Of a DNA stretch of 64,000 nt, positions 22,618 to 31,675 are shown piece by piece. A model generated the notes under the pieces. That model ran no database searches. It was not told where the DNA came from and saw only the letters and a list, made by a program, of their open reading frames with translations. Location: positions 496,001-560,000 of the forward strand of contig JAETXT010000009.1 of the NCBI GenBank assembly GCA_019188255.1, written 5' to 3'. How positions within the stretch are numbered: the stretch's first letter is position 1; the number at the start of each line of letters is the position of its first letter. This DNA is from Verticillium longisporum. Taxonomy: Eukaryota; Ascomycota; Sordariomycetes; Glomerellales; Plectosphaerellaceae. The position numbers and the translations under genes were made by a program.

Positions 22618-23950
22618 ATGACCGTCGCCAACGCTCAGAGGCTCGTCCCTACCAAGGCCGTCACCAAGGCCGTCTCGGGGGATCCCTCAGGCGTTCCTCC
22701 TGGCTACAAGGCCACGATCGGCCAACTCCAGACCTTTGTCTTGCCCGAAACTTTTACGTCAAGCGCCAGTGACGTGAAGCTCGGCAGGGCCATCGTCGCC
22801 GCCTGGCAGAAGGACGGCATCCTCCAGATCGCCATGAAGCCGAACCAACAGGCCACGTACAAGGCCGCCAACGCGGCCAGCAAGCGCTTCTTCAAGAAGT
22901 CCCACGCCCAGAAGGCGGCCTGCGTCGACAGCCAGAGCTATGCCGGCTACATTGCCAGCGGCGAGGAGCCCACGGACGGCATTGCCGACTATAGCGAGAT
23001 CTTCACCGTCACAAAAGACCTCCCGCTCGATGAGCCCAGGGTGCGCGCAAAGTGGCCCTGCCACGGACGCTGCCCGTGGCCGGATGTCGAGATGCAGGAG
23101 CCTATTCAGCGGTACATGGACAGCTTGGGCGAGAGCGGCGAGATGATCCTGAAGCTGACGGAGCTCGGTCTTGATCTGCCTGAGGGGTCTCTCACGGGCC
23201 TTACACGTGATGGTTGGCATCACCTGCGTGTGCTGCGGTAGGTGCCCCTGAATGCTTCCAAAGCTTCTCTATCCGATTTCTGATGTTGGATGAGTAGATT
23301 CCCCGCAACGCATGCTACGAATGGCAAAGGCAAGGATGGTCGTGGCATCGGCTCTCATACGGATTACGGACTGCTCGTTCTCGCGGCAGCTGACGACGTC
23401 GGTGGTAAGTGACAAGAACGGCCTGTCGAAGTCCCTAGGAAGTGACTTACACCGTTTAGCCTTGTTTGTTCGGCCCCCTGAGGAGGATGAGAACTTTGCC
23501 AACTGGGAGAGGAGCGCTGCCGGCTTCAAGGAAGACGATGCCGGCTGGGTCTTTGTGCCCCCTGCAGAGAACGTCTTTACCGTTTTCCCAGGCAAGTATT
23601 GCTTTTCTACAGCCGCTTGGCAACAACACTAACCTGTGATCGTACCTACAGGTGACATGATGCAGTTTCTCACAAACTCAGTCCTGCCCTCCACGCCCCA
23701 CAAGGTTGGTCTCAACATCAAGGAGAGGTTTGCCTTTGCCTACTTCCACGAGCCCAGCTTCCAGGCCGTGATCAAGCCCCTGGAGGGTTACGATGTGGGC
23801 CAGGAGCCCAAGGAGGGCATCCACTACGGCAAGCACTTTACCGACATGTTCATGAGAAACTACCCGCAGCGCATCACTACGCAGAGACTTGTTGAAGAGG
23901 GTCGCTACGACGTGCTGGATGAACACAGTCTGCGAACCATGTCTTCCTGA
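22618..23950 (+). CDS. Ethylene-forming-enzyme-like 2-oxoglutarate/Fe(II) oxygenase
   Basis: Four exons: 22618..23237, 23298..23404, 23460..23591 and 23652..23950; 385 residues, frame intact. Intron 3 has a GC-AG donor (GGCAAGT). The protein matches the Pseudomonas/Penicillium EFE family along its length: GRAIVAAWQKDGI, YAGYIASGEE, KWPCHGRCPWP, TRDGWHHLRVLR, GIGSHTDYGLLVLAA, TVFPGDMMQF, STPHKVGLNIKERF, AYFHEP and YPQRITTQR. The iron ligands are His and Asp of HTDYG and His of STPHKV; the 2OG-binding Arg is in KERF. Arg residues in HHLRVLR and YPQRITTQR, used by EFE for substrate binding, are kept. In EFE's GEEVT segment this protein has GEEPT. EFE makes ethylene from 2OG and also hydroxylates arginine; whether this protein makes ethylene is not known. 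It is followed 617 bp downstream by a co-oriented aldoxime dehydratase. Confidence 0.9.
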
Positions 23951-24567
23951 GATGCCTGACAAGGGGACAGATGGCCGACAGTATTGCCGTCTATGAAGCT
24001 TGCTGAACTCTCACTACCGATAGATTTGATATATGAGGACGGAGATAGATTTGACTTTCCAGATTGCATCTATAGATATAGACATGACAGTAATGAACGG
24101 ACCAACAGAACATTCACTCAACACAAACCCTTTTATGAACCGACACGAACCCGTTGTTTTCACATCATGTCATTTTTGAAATACAAGATTCTCGCGTTTG
24201 CGAGATCTCATACTTCCAGTTCGTTTCTGGGTATGTTAGAGCTCTGTGCCTATTCGCACGGACAGTGAGACGACATTTTCGATACTTTTGAACGTGTACA
24301 TTGAAATTAATATTTTGCCAAGCTCGAAAGTTGAGGCCATAGAAGCTTTCCCCAAAATAAAGACATGATCTTCAAAGAACTTGATCAGTAGAAAGCAATG
24401 GAAAGCGAAACCGAGGGGATATAGCCAAACGGGAGGACTGTACCGACATTGGATGTTGGGGAATTGGAGTGGTACGATGAGGGGCACAATGGGTGTCTGC
24501 ATGGTCAAGGTAAAAGCTTCCCCTCACGTGTTCGCGGCTCCTCTACAGTTCACTCCACCCTCACAAC
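23951..24567 (+). other. Intergenic region between oxygenase and aldoxime dehydratase
   Basis: 617 bp containing the oxygenase 3' UTR and the dehydratase promoter. AT-rich around 24000-24130. No TATA box is obvious near 24568. Confidence 0.45.
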
Positions 24568-25665
24568 ATGTCTTGTCCAGGCCGCGCGTATCCGCTGCGC
24601 AAACCCAAGAACCATCGTCTCCCTATTCCGCGATGGCACTTGGCGCTCGCTCCCGCTGTCACACACGTCTTTACCGCGTACATTGGTGTTCAACGACACG
24701 CGGCAGACGGGCCGTGTCTGCGGGCCGACGCCCGGATTGCCTCGGCCATTCGCGCCTGGCTCGAGGCTGACCATGGACCAGCTGCGTTTGAGTCATTTGC
24801 CATGATTGACGGTGTCGAGGCGACAGACACGTCCGTCTGGGTCTGCTACTGGCAAGATGCAGACAAGTACGACGCTGCGCTGAAGGAGCTCGCCCTGCCG
24901 GTCTTGTTCTCGCGACTAGAGAAACGCGATCGCGAGTCTATCGGTCTCTGGCGCGAGTGTTTCGCCACTGCTCTTCCGAGACTGGAGACCAACTACTCCG
25001 GCCTCGACTACCTGCCAGGGCTGGCAAGACTTCCAGGGACAACGACGCCGGAGCACGACCGCTCAGCGTACTGGGGCGCCGCGAGGGATCGCATCCCGGA
25101 CTCGGCCCACGATCTCTTTCCGAAGCCCACGGACCTTGTAAGTCTACCACCCGACAGCGCTGTCCAGGGACGGGGCCAGCACCTGGTGGGCACGAATCCT
25201 CAGAATCTCGCCCACATCCGGTCCGGCCAATTCTGGGAAAACTGCGGCCAGCAAGAGGCGGATGCGTATGAGCGGAAGCTCGAGCCGACACTGCACGAAG
25301 GTCTGCGATATCTAATGGAGCACCCGCACGAGACGGAGGCCATGAGCGTCCGCTACCTCCGCAACGAAGAGGACGCGGCGGCTTCCGGAAGACCACGCAA
25401 AGAGTCCTGCGGCGCGGCCTTCTTCAGCAATCTCGACAAGCTAGAACAGTGGGCCAAGACGCACCCCTACCATATTGCCATCTATCGCGGGGCGCTGTCG
25501 CATTACAAGGCGTTTGGCGATCTGAGGCGCCTGCGGACCTGGCATGAGGTTTCTGTGCTTCACGAGGGGGACGCCCAGTTTGAGTATATCAACTGCGCGC
25601 CAGCCACGGGGGTCATGCAGTCGATCAATCTTGAGGCGAGGGACTTTTCGTTACTGACTGTCTGA
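24568..25665 (+). CDS. Haem-dependent aldoxime dehydratase (phenylacetaldoxime dehydratase family)
   Basis: Single exon, 365 residues, close to the family's usual 350-370. Landmarks: N-terminal CPGRAYPLRKPKNH; YIGVQRH at the first strand of the dimeric alpha/beta barrel; WVCYWQDADKYD; the FWENCGQQEADAYE block; ESCGAAFFSNLDKLEQWA; and THPYHIAIYRGAL followed by LRTWHEVSVL. In this family a His in the HPxHxAI segment is the axial haem ligand and a later His (here probably in TWHEV) is the catalytic acid/base. The enzyme removes water from aldoximes to give nitriles. No P450 that could make an aldoxime is visible in the window. The co-oriented oxygenase just upstream is a possible functional partner (inference). 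Confidence 0.9.
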   Translation: MSCPGRAYPLRKPKNHRLPIPRWHLALAPAVTHVFTAYIGVQRHAADGPCLRADARIASAIRAWLEADHGPAAFESFAMIDGVEATDTSVWVCYWQDADKYDAALKELALPVLFSRLEKRDRESIGLWRECFATALPRLETNYSGLDYLPGLARLPGTTTPEHDRSAYWGAARDRIPDSAHDLFPKPTDLVSLPPDSAVQGRGQHLVGTNPQNLAHIRSGQFWENCGQQEADAYERKLEPTLHEGLRYLMEHPHETEAMSVRYLRNEEDAAASGRPRKESCGAAFFSNLDKLEQWAKTHPYHIAIYRGALSHYKAFGDLRRLRTWHEVSVLHEGDAQFEYINCAPATGVMQSINLEARDFSLLTV

Positions 25666-26057
25666 TGTACGAGCCGTGTCAGTGAGAAGAACAATACTAG
25701 CCACGTTACTTGGCATCTACGAGATCAGTACGCTTTGCTTGCCGCTTGCCCGACGTCTTCTTCCTCATCGTGCCTACTACATGGGAGCAACGCTCCTCGT
25801 ATGCTCGCATGCCATATCGACCGATCGACATGACCATGACCGATAGATTATAACGAAAGATTGCAAGAACTGGTCACCTACGGTGCTGGCTCAGTCGTTG
25901 ACTAGTACTTGGCGCTGTACGCGTTGCCTTGCTATGAGAACACGTTGCAGCCTATCCCTTAGCTAGGCAAAAGCTAGGAAGAAAAGTCATCATGTGTTAG
26001 CCATCATTCTTAACTCAACATGTCGGGGCACCATGATCCGCCGGCAAAAGCAAAAAG
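25666..26057. other. Intergenic region, aldoxime dehydratase 3' side
   Basis: 392 bp with no gene seen. The T-run just beyond the tRNA-Ala 3' end (CTTTTTGCTTTTGC on the minus strand, about 26045-26057) is a Pol III terminator. Confidence 0.5.
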
Positions 26058-26162
26058 TGGACAATGCGCGAATCGAACGCGCGACCTTCAGCAGACAGTA
26101 TCGTGGACGATCCCAAGATCATCAGATGCTAAGCAGACGTTATACCACTAAACCAATCGCCC
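26058..26162 (-). tRNA. tRNA-Ala (AGC) with a 33-nt intron
   Basis: 105 nt. Acceptor GGGCGAT pairs with ATTGTCC (discriminator A), including the G3-T70 wobble that marks alanine tRNAs. D arm GTTTAGTGGTATAAC, anticodon loop TTAGCA then T across the intron (AGC anticodon), T arm GCGCG-TTCGATT-CGCGC. The intron falls after position 37 and contains its own hairpin (GATGATC / GATCGTC around TTGG). The anticodon stem TCTGC/GCTGA has a central T-T mismatch. A T-run terminator follows. The mismatch leaves some doubt over whether the gene is functional. Confidence 0.85.
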
Positions 26163-26712
26163 GATTGTTGCAAGCAGCGGCCCGGTGGTGGGGTTCTTGA
26201 CGCTCGTGTGCCGAGGCGAGGCAAAATCATGCGAGGGCTGGTGGGGAGGGCTCGGTCGAGACCGGGGCTCGAGAGAGGGGGCCTGGATGGAAGGTCATCG
26301 CAGTGTGCAAGTTGAGTACCCGACGATTCGAGCGTAGTCATTGTTCGCGAGGAGGGAGGCTGCCATGTGCGACTTTGGCCTCGTAGGCATCGGAATATGG
26401 CTGTGCATCTACACAGCGATTGCAGCCCCGAGCTTGCATAACACGTCGGGTAAATAGCCAATTCAGAGACTATGGACCAAGAATCAACACCTAGCTAGAC
26501 GCCCAACAGAGACGTATAGCATGTGATGACTCTTTGTTGCAAATCGCTTTCATGGCGTCTCAGTCAAGCCCTCTTCACTCAGAGGTCCTAATAAAAGGCT
26601 GAAATATAGGCAAAAGCGTCGATCAGTCAAGTCACTCATTCTCAGCGGACGCATGTGACTGGCGGAGGTGAGCAAAAGCTAAATTCGACTGCGGCCGAAT
26701 GGACAAAAGTTT
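26163..26712. other. Spacer between two tRNA genes
   Basis: About 550 bp. Nothing recognisable apart from Pol III flanking sequence. Confidence 0.5.
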
Positions 26713-26784
26713 CTTCCGATCGGGGAATTGAACCCCGGTCCCCGGCGTGACAAGCCGATATCCTAACCACTAGACTAATCGGAA
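26713..26784 (-). tRNA. tRNA-Asp (GTC)
   Basis: 72 nt without intron. Acceptor TTCCGAT/ATCGGAA with discriminator G; A-box region TTAGTCTAGTGG; anticodon arm TCGGC-TTGTCAC-GCCGG giving GTC; T arm CGGGG-TTCAATT-CCCCG. A short T-run follows on the minus strand. Confidence 0.95.
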
Positions 26785-27108
26785 ATTGATGATGAAAAGG
26801 ATGCAAAGCTGGATCATAATCTAACGTAACGTTTCCACGACAGACAAAACAGAACAACAATTGATCATGCCAATTTGACATACGCCCTCAGGTAGAGGCG
26901 AAAAGAGTTTCATCTCATCGTGGATTCCCTCAGGTGCCTCATCATTTGTACGTACTTGACACCGTCTCAACAAATCTGCAATGATGCGACGCTTAACGCC
27001 TTGAACGAAACGGCAACGGACGCCCACGACGAGATCTGGATGGTGGTGTCGGGCAGGTAGAAACTCGCGGTTCAATAACTACCACACAACATGCAAGAAG
27101 AACGTCCA
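26785..27108. other. Spacer upstream of tRNA-Asp
   Basis: 324 bp between the tRNA and the 3' end of the HNH-type gene. An 84-codon ORF covers it but has no recognisable pattern. Confidence 0.45.
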
Positions 27109-27878
27109 TCACCGTCCCTTCCATCGCACGCGGCTGGCGTACTTTGCAAACTTGGCGACATGCTCCTCGGCAAGCAGCAACTCAACGGTGTAATAATGCC
27201 TAGCCAGCTCCTCGTGTCCAGCAAAGCGATGCACGAACGAGTGACACAGTCGACAGAGCCAGGCTACATTGTCGAGATCTTCGGGCGGGTGCCACCCCTC
27301 CGAACGACCTTTTCGTGCACGAAGCGCGGAATGAGATGGTGATATGTCAGGGGGATCCAATCGCGACCACACAGTTCGCATCCGTCAGCCTGGTTGCGAG
27401 TTGCCCGCGGTGGTGGCGGCGGGGCGGTGAGCGCGGTGATGTACTCAGTCAGAACCGGGGCCAGCAGCTCAGGGACACCACGGGAAAGACCATCGATGAT
27501 GCCGTAAATCGTGAGCGAGTCTGCCACATCGGGGTCGAGTGTTGGAAGGATAGCGGACACGTCGGCGCCGGTCAAGGGCAGGGCATAACGTGTCTGGAGG
27601 TCAGGATCTGCAGTCCATGTGGCATGTGTGAGAGACTGTAGGTCGGCGGGAACACTTTCAAAGGTTTGCGTTGCGATGTAGTCAGTAAAGTCGGCTATGT
27701 CTTCGGCGTCGTCAGGAGTCTGGCTGTTGCTGGTTGGTGTCGCTTGTGAGGTAACGTGGCGGGTTTTCTTCGTGCGGCGCTTGGCTTTGGTTGAGGACTT
27801 GGTCATATGCTCCACTATGGCGGCTGAAAGACAATCCCGGAATGTTTCGAACTGCGGTGTGTCTTCAAAGTCGGTCAT
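27109..27878 (-). CDS. Fungal HNH-nuclease-like protein, one frameshift in the consensus
   Basis: Single exon, about 256 residues. Residues 1-145 are variable, with a basic stretch (KAKRRTKKTRH). The C-terminus has an HNH-like zinc-binding core: CELCGRDWIPLTYHHLIPR, then after the break WHPPEDLDNVAWLC, RLCHSFVHRF and a helical end. The pattern is CxxC, HHLIPR (the HH pair), then CxxCHxxVH, a layout seen in a widespread fungal family of unknown role; metal-dependent nuclease activity is only an inference. The frame breaks at about 27294..27298 (G4 on the coding strand where five fit, between VVRRG and WHPP). If the break is real, the second half of the HNH core is lost and the gene is dead. 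Confidence 0.7.
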
Positions 27879-29865
27879 GATGGATTTTGGCCAGTTGTGC
27901 GAGATATGTCAGGCGAGTACGACGGGTGAAGTTGAGACGTCGTAAGTGTATGACGCACATGCGATGCGCTTGAGGACGGCGCTGGTGTGGGGCAATGTGA
28001 TGCTGGCTTGATGAGAATATCCTGAATTAGGGTTAGTAGACGACATAGTCATCAATGTAGACAATGCTGCTTGGTATGGCCTTTGTAACAAAATCGAGAA
28101 TTGATTCCGTTCACCTGTTATGAGGCCCTCATTCGAGGCATCTCACCAGCATCGGCCCAGCACAGGCAGTAAGAAGTCAAAAGAAGCTCGGCGAACTAGA
28201 AACGCACACATGCAGCCCATTGCGGCACGGCCGTATGCGTCACCGGCGGCTGGCGCAACATCTTTTGACAGCTTTGGCGGCCGCTCTGCAGGTTTGTACA
28301 GAGGAAGAACGACAGCTGAGACACACCTCGCCAATTCAGTATACGCAGGTCGGCACAATGTTTTTTCTGGAGAGCTGAAGCGACAAGTCATCTCGGTCGT
28401 GGCAGCGCAGAAGCCGCCCTGGCCCCCCACCAAGCGAGGGACGTGCCATAGACTGTCCTCGACGTGCCATAGACTGTCCTCGACGTGCCATAGACTGTCC
28501 TCGAGCACGGCTGGCAACAGGCGAGAGCGAGGCCAGCAAAAGCGAACGCCAAGATAGACGCAAGACGGATGTCTCGGGTCGACGAGGCGATCTCAAGACA
28601 CCCCGCTAACCCTTCATCTGGAACAGTGTGGATGAAAGACCAGTTCTGCTGCGGGGGTACGGATGGCGCCAGGTCAGCTGGCGCGAGACAGATGAGTGAG
28701 GCGTCGGCAGACAGCATTGAGGCAGTGCCGCGAATGATGTGCCTGAGAATGCCTTGACACTGACCGGACCGAAGAGGATGTCACGATGGTATGGGCGTGA
28801 TGAGGACAAGACGATCGAGGGTGTGCCAAGGACGAGATGCCAAGAAAGGGATGCACGAAAGGGGACAGCAGGGGATGCGAGGAGAGGCGTGAGGGGTCAC
28901 CGCGAGTGCCTGAGGTAGGGAAGGTACCACGGTGCTGGGAGCACCTGCCCATGCCCACTGGTGTGTCCTTTCCCTTTGCTGCCTTGGTTCATCGCATAAG
29001 GAAGGAGCGCCGGGATGCCATTGGCAGGAGTCTTGACGGATAGGGGTTTGGCTTAGGGGGTGTTAGGGGTACGGGTCGCCGTAGTGGGCTCTCGGTTGCG
29101 GATTGATTCCAGTGCGTGGGTGGGGGGCCTACTACGTCATGGTCCATGGTCCCCGACCTTGCCTTCCCTAGTCTCTCTTCACCTCCGCCTCCACCTCCAA
29201 CATCCACCCCCGCGCACTGCTTCTGGTGCTGGTGCTTGTGCTTGTGCTACTCCTCCGTGTCCGCCCCTTCGGATCATCATGCCATCCACTTCAATCATCC
29301 CCCACGCAGCCGATCATTCCATCAGATACTATCAGATGCTGCTCACCGAGGTCAAGCTGTCCAGTCACACACAGTACAGCACCAGACGAGACAACGCGCG
29401 AGACATGTTTATCGGACGCTCCCCCTCGACACCCGAAACTAGCCTTATCGCGGAAGAGGCAATGGCAAGCTGTCACCGTCTGCGGCACTTCTACAGTACC
29501 ACCCGCGGCAACACGTCACGATGGTCTGTCCCTGTCAGCGAGTGACCCGGGCCCGTGTCGCCGCGGCACGCCCTCCACACCCCCTAGTCACGAACATGAC
29601 ATCGTGGACCCGCCATGGCCCTCCCACCTTGTCATCGGTTCCTTGAGGTTCCTGACCAACTTTGATCTGCATTGTCCCAAAAGAAACAAGACGTTGGACT
29701 TACGGCAATCGCTCTCGTCCGCGGCCTTCAAGTACAAGCCTTCGCCAGATTTTTGGCACTATTTCGTCGCATTCCTACTCTTGCTCGCGACCATCGTCAC
29801 CCAACATCACTCAATGTCAAGGTAGCAAGCACATCACGCCCAACCACCACAAACACCACACCACC
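27879..29865. other. Gene-free stretch with a small minisatellite
   Basis: About 2 kb. Contains a 21-bp triplet repeat (listed). ORFs on both strands up to 199 codons show no conserved sequence. The last part is the probable promoter of the HET-like gene. Confidence 0.45.
28440..28502. repeat. 21-bp tandem repeat, 3 perfect copies
   Basis: Unit GACGTGCCATAGACTGTCCTC repeated exactly three times in intergenic DNA. Perfect identity suggests recent expansion. Confidence 0.95.
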
Positions 29866-30756
29866 ATGCAGCTCTCCAATATGATGGCGAAGGAGGGCCA
29901 CGGTGGTACATGCATTGTCACAAATCCAGTCGCGCCCTCTAAGCTTGATACGACCACCAACACCACCACACCAACCACAACCACCCGCATGGCCTCAGCC
30001 CATGAGCAGACCCTAGAGCAAACCCTACAAGGCACCTACATCGACACAATCGCCTCCGTCTCCGAACCCGTCTCCTCATCAACAGACATCCACCACCTCA
30101 TCACCCTCCTGACCCTCGCCTACAACGTCCGCACCCCGTCCGCAACCCAGCAAGACCGCCTCGCAACCCTCATGCGCACCCTCTCCAGCGACCGCCTCTC
30201 CCACGTCCGCACCCCCGCCTACCCGCATGGTTTCTCCCGCGAAGAGGTCACCCACACTTTCGGCCGCCTCCTCTCGCCCGTCCTCAACGGCCTGACCGGC
30301 CTCGTCGAGTTTGAGCACGCCGTCAACGCCGAGGACGACGCCGTCTCCTTCCGCCAGTTCTGGACCCTCGATGACCGCAACCTCCTCGCTGACGCTGTCG
30401 CGGGCACGAGTCCACCCGTGGCTGCCAGCGCCACGGCCGTGCCGCCCGAGTTTCTCGAGACTTTCGTCGGCGACAAGACGGCGCACAGGATTGCCCTGAC
30501 GAGGGATCGCGGCATGCTCGCGCTTGTTCCGGGCTGTGTAGGCGCTGAGGATGAGATCTGGTCCGTGAGCGAGCTGAGTGCGCCGGTCATCTTGAGGAAA
30601 GAGGCGGGCGAGGGAGAGCCGGCTGTTGTGGAGGGGTACGTCCACGGCTTTTGCGATGGGGACGTCGAGAGGGGTGGCGAGGAGGAGGAGTATCGGGACG
30701 TCGACCTGCCGCTGTCGTCTGTGGCGGTGGGGCTCGCGGGGAGTATTCCGTGCTGA
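29866..30756 (+). CDS. HET-protein C-terminal-like region without a HET domain
   Basis: 297 residues from ATG 29866; a second Met (MASAHEQT, 29989) is also possible. Residues about 60-140 (ITLLTLAYNVRTPSATQQDR, then ATLMRTLSSDRLSHVR) and the end (EDEIWSVSELSAPVILRKE, then VEGYVHGFCDGD) match the region that follows the HET domain in heterokaryon-incompatibility proteins, where the motif usually ends in a Y-V-H-G segment. No HET domain is found upstream in any frame, so this is either a truncated HET gene or a free-standing C-terminal module. The N-terminal 40 residues are Thr-rich and doubtful. HET proteins trigger cell death on non-self contact; this fragment's role is unknown. Confidence 0.55.
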   Translation: MQLSNMMAKEGHGGTCIVTNPVAPSKLDTTTNTTTPTTTTRMASAHEQTLEQTLQGTYIDTIASVSEPVSSSTDIHHLITLLTLAYNVRTPSATQQDRLATLMRTLSSDRLSHVRTPAYPHGFSREEVTHTFGRLLSPVLNGLTGLVEFEHAVNAEDDAVSFRQFWTLDDRNLLADAVAGTSPPVAASATAVPPEFLETFVGDKTAHRIALTRDRGMLALVPGCVGAEDEIWSVSELSAPVILRKEAGEGEPAVVEGYVHGFCDGDVERGGEEEEYRDVDLPLSSVAVGLAGSIPC

Positions 30757-31675
30757 GAAACCCATTGTGAGCAGGCGATGTGAGGGCCAGAAGGGTGACA
30801 GCAAAAGACGTCAGTCTACCTCGTGGCTCGGACCGCATGCGGAAAACTTGGCTTGAACAACCCCGACATAAACACCGATGCGACCTAGACGTCCACGGCG
30901 GTTTCGCCCATGCCATCTACACAGGGGCACTTTAAGGGCTTCCATTGAAACATAGAGCTTCGTCTTCTCATGCATAAGGCAGCTCGGCGTACAACGCTTG
31001 ATGCTGTGAAGCTTGGCCGGCTGCTGCCAGTCCTGCAGGCTGTACGACGACAAAGTCTACGTGTCGTATCAAGCAAAATACCAGAGGGGGACAATCACCT
31101 TCATGAGATTACACCTACCGGCGGTTAAACTACCACAGAATCAGGATTCCTATGTACTCCTATCATATCAACGAATATCGAGTGCAACTTGCAAGGGACT
31201 AAGAGAACTCATGGATGGAGCACTGAGTGGCGCAGAAGCACTTTACAAATCGGCTACCAATTTTCGTGTATGACATACTTATCTATGTACTATATGGAAT
31301 ATTTTGATATGAGACTTTCAAAGAGAGAGCGAGCGAGTATCCATCCGAAGAAGAAATGAGGTTGTGACTTGCCGAGTGTGCGAACATTTGGCCAACAATA
31401 TCTTTCAGTGATTTCCGCTGGTCTGTCCGGTTCAACAAGTTCAATTGTTTATCAAAAACTCAAAGATAGCTCGGCATAACAACAGGACAGGAGCTTTCTG
31501 CGCTTGACTATTTTGAGGCCGATTTACGGATCCGCCTTCCCCACGCTATGGTGCAGCTTGCCGTTGTTGGAGTTCTCTCGTGGTCGGCATGCCTTGAGAG
31601 GATGGAACAGGCGTCACTGCGGCGCCTCCTGAGGTCGCGGTCCATCGAGCCCGACCTCTGCCGTCTTCCCAGAAA
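30757..31675. other. AT-richer spacer between convergent genes
   Basis: About 0.9 kb. Low G+C around 31040-31480. No gene or repeat seen. Contains the 3' ends of the HET-like and PNP-like genes. Confidence 0.5.
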
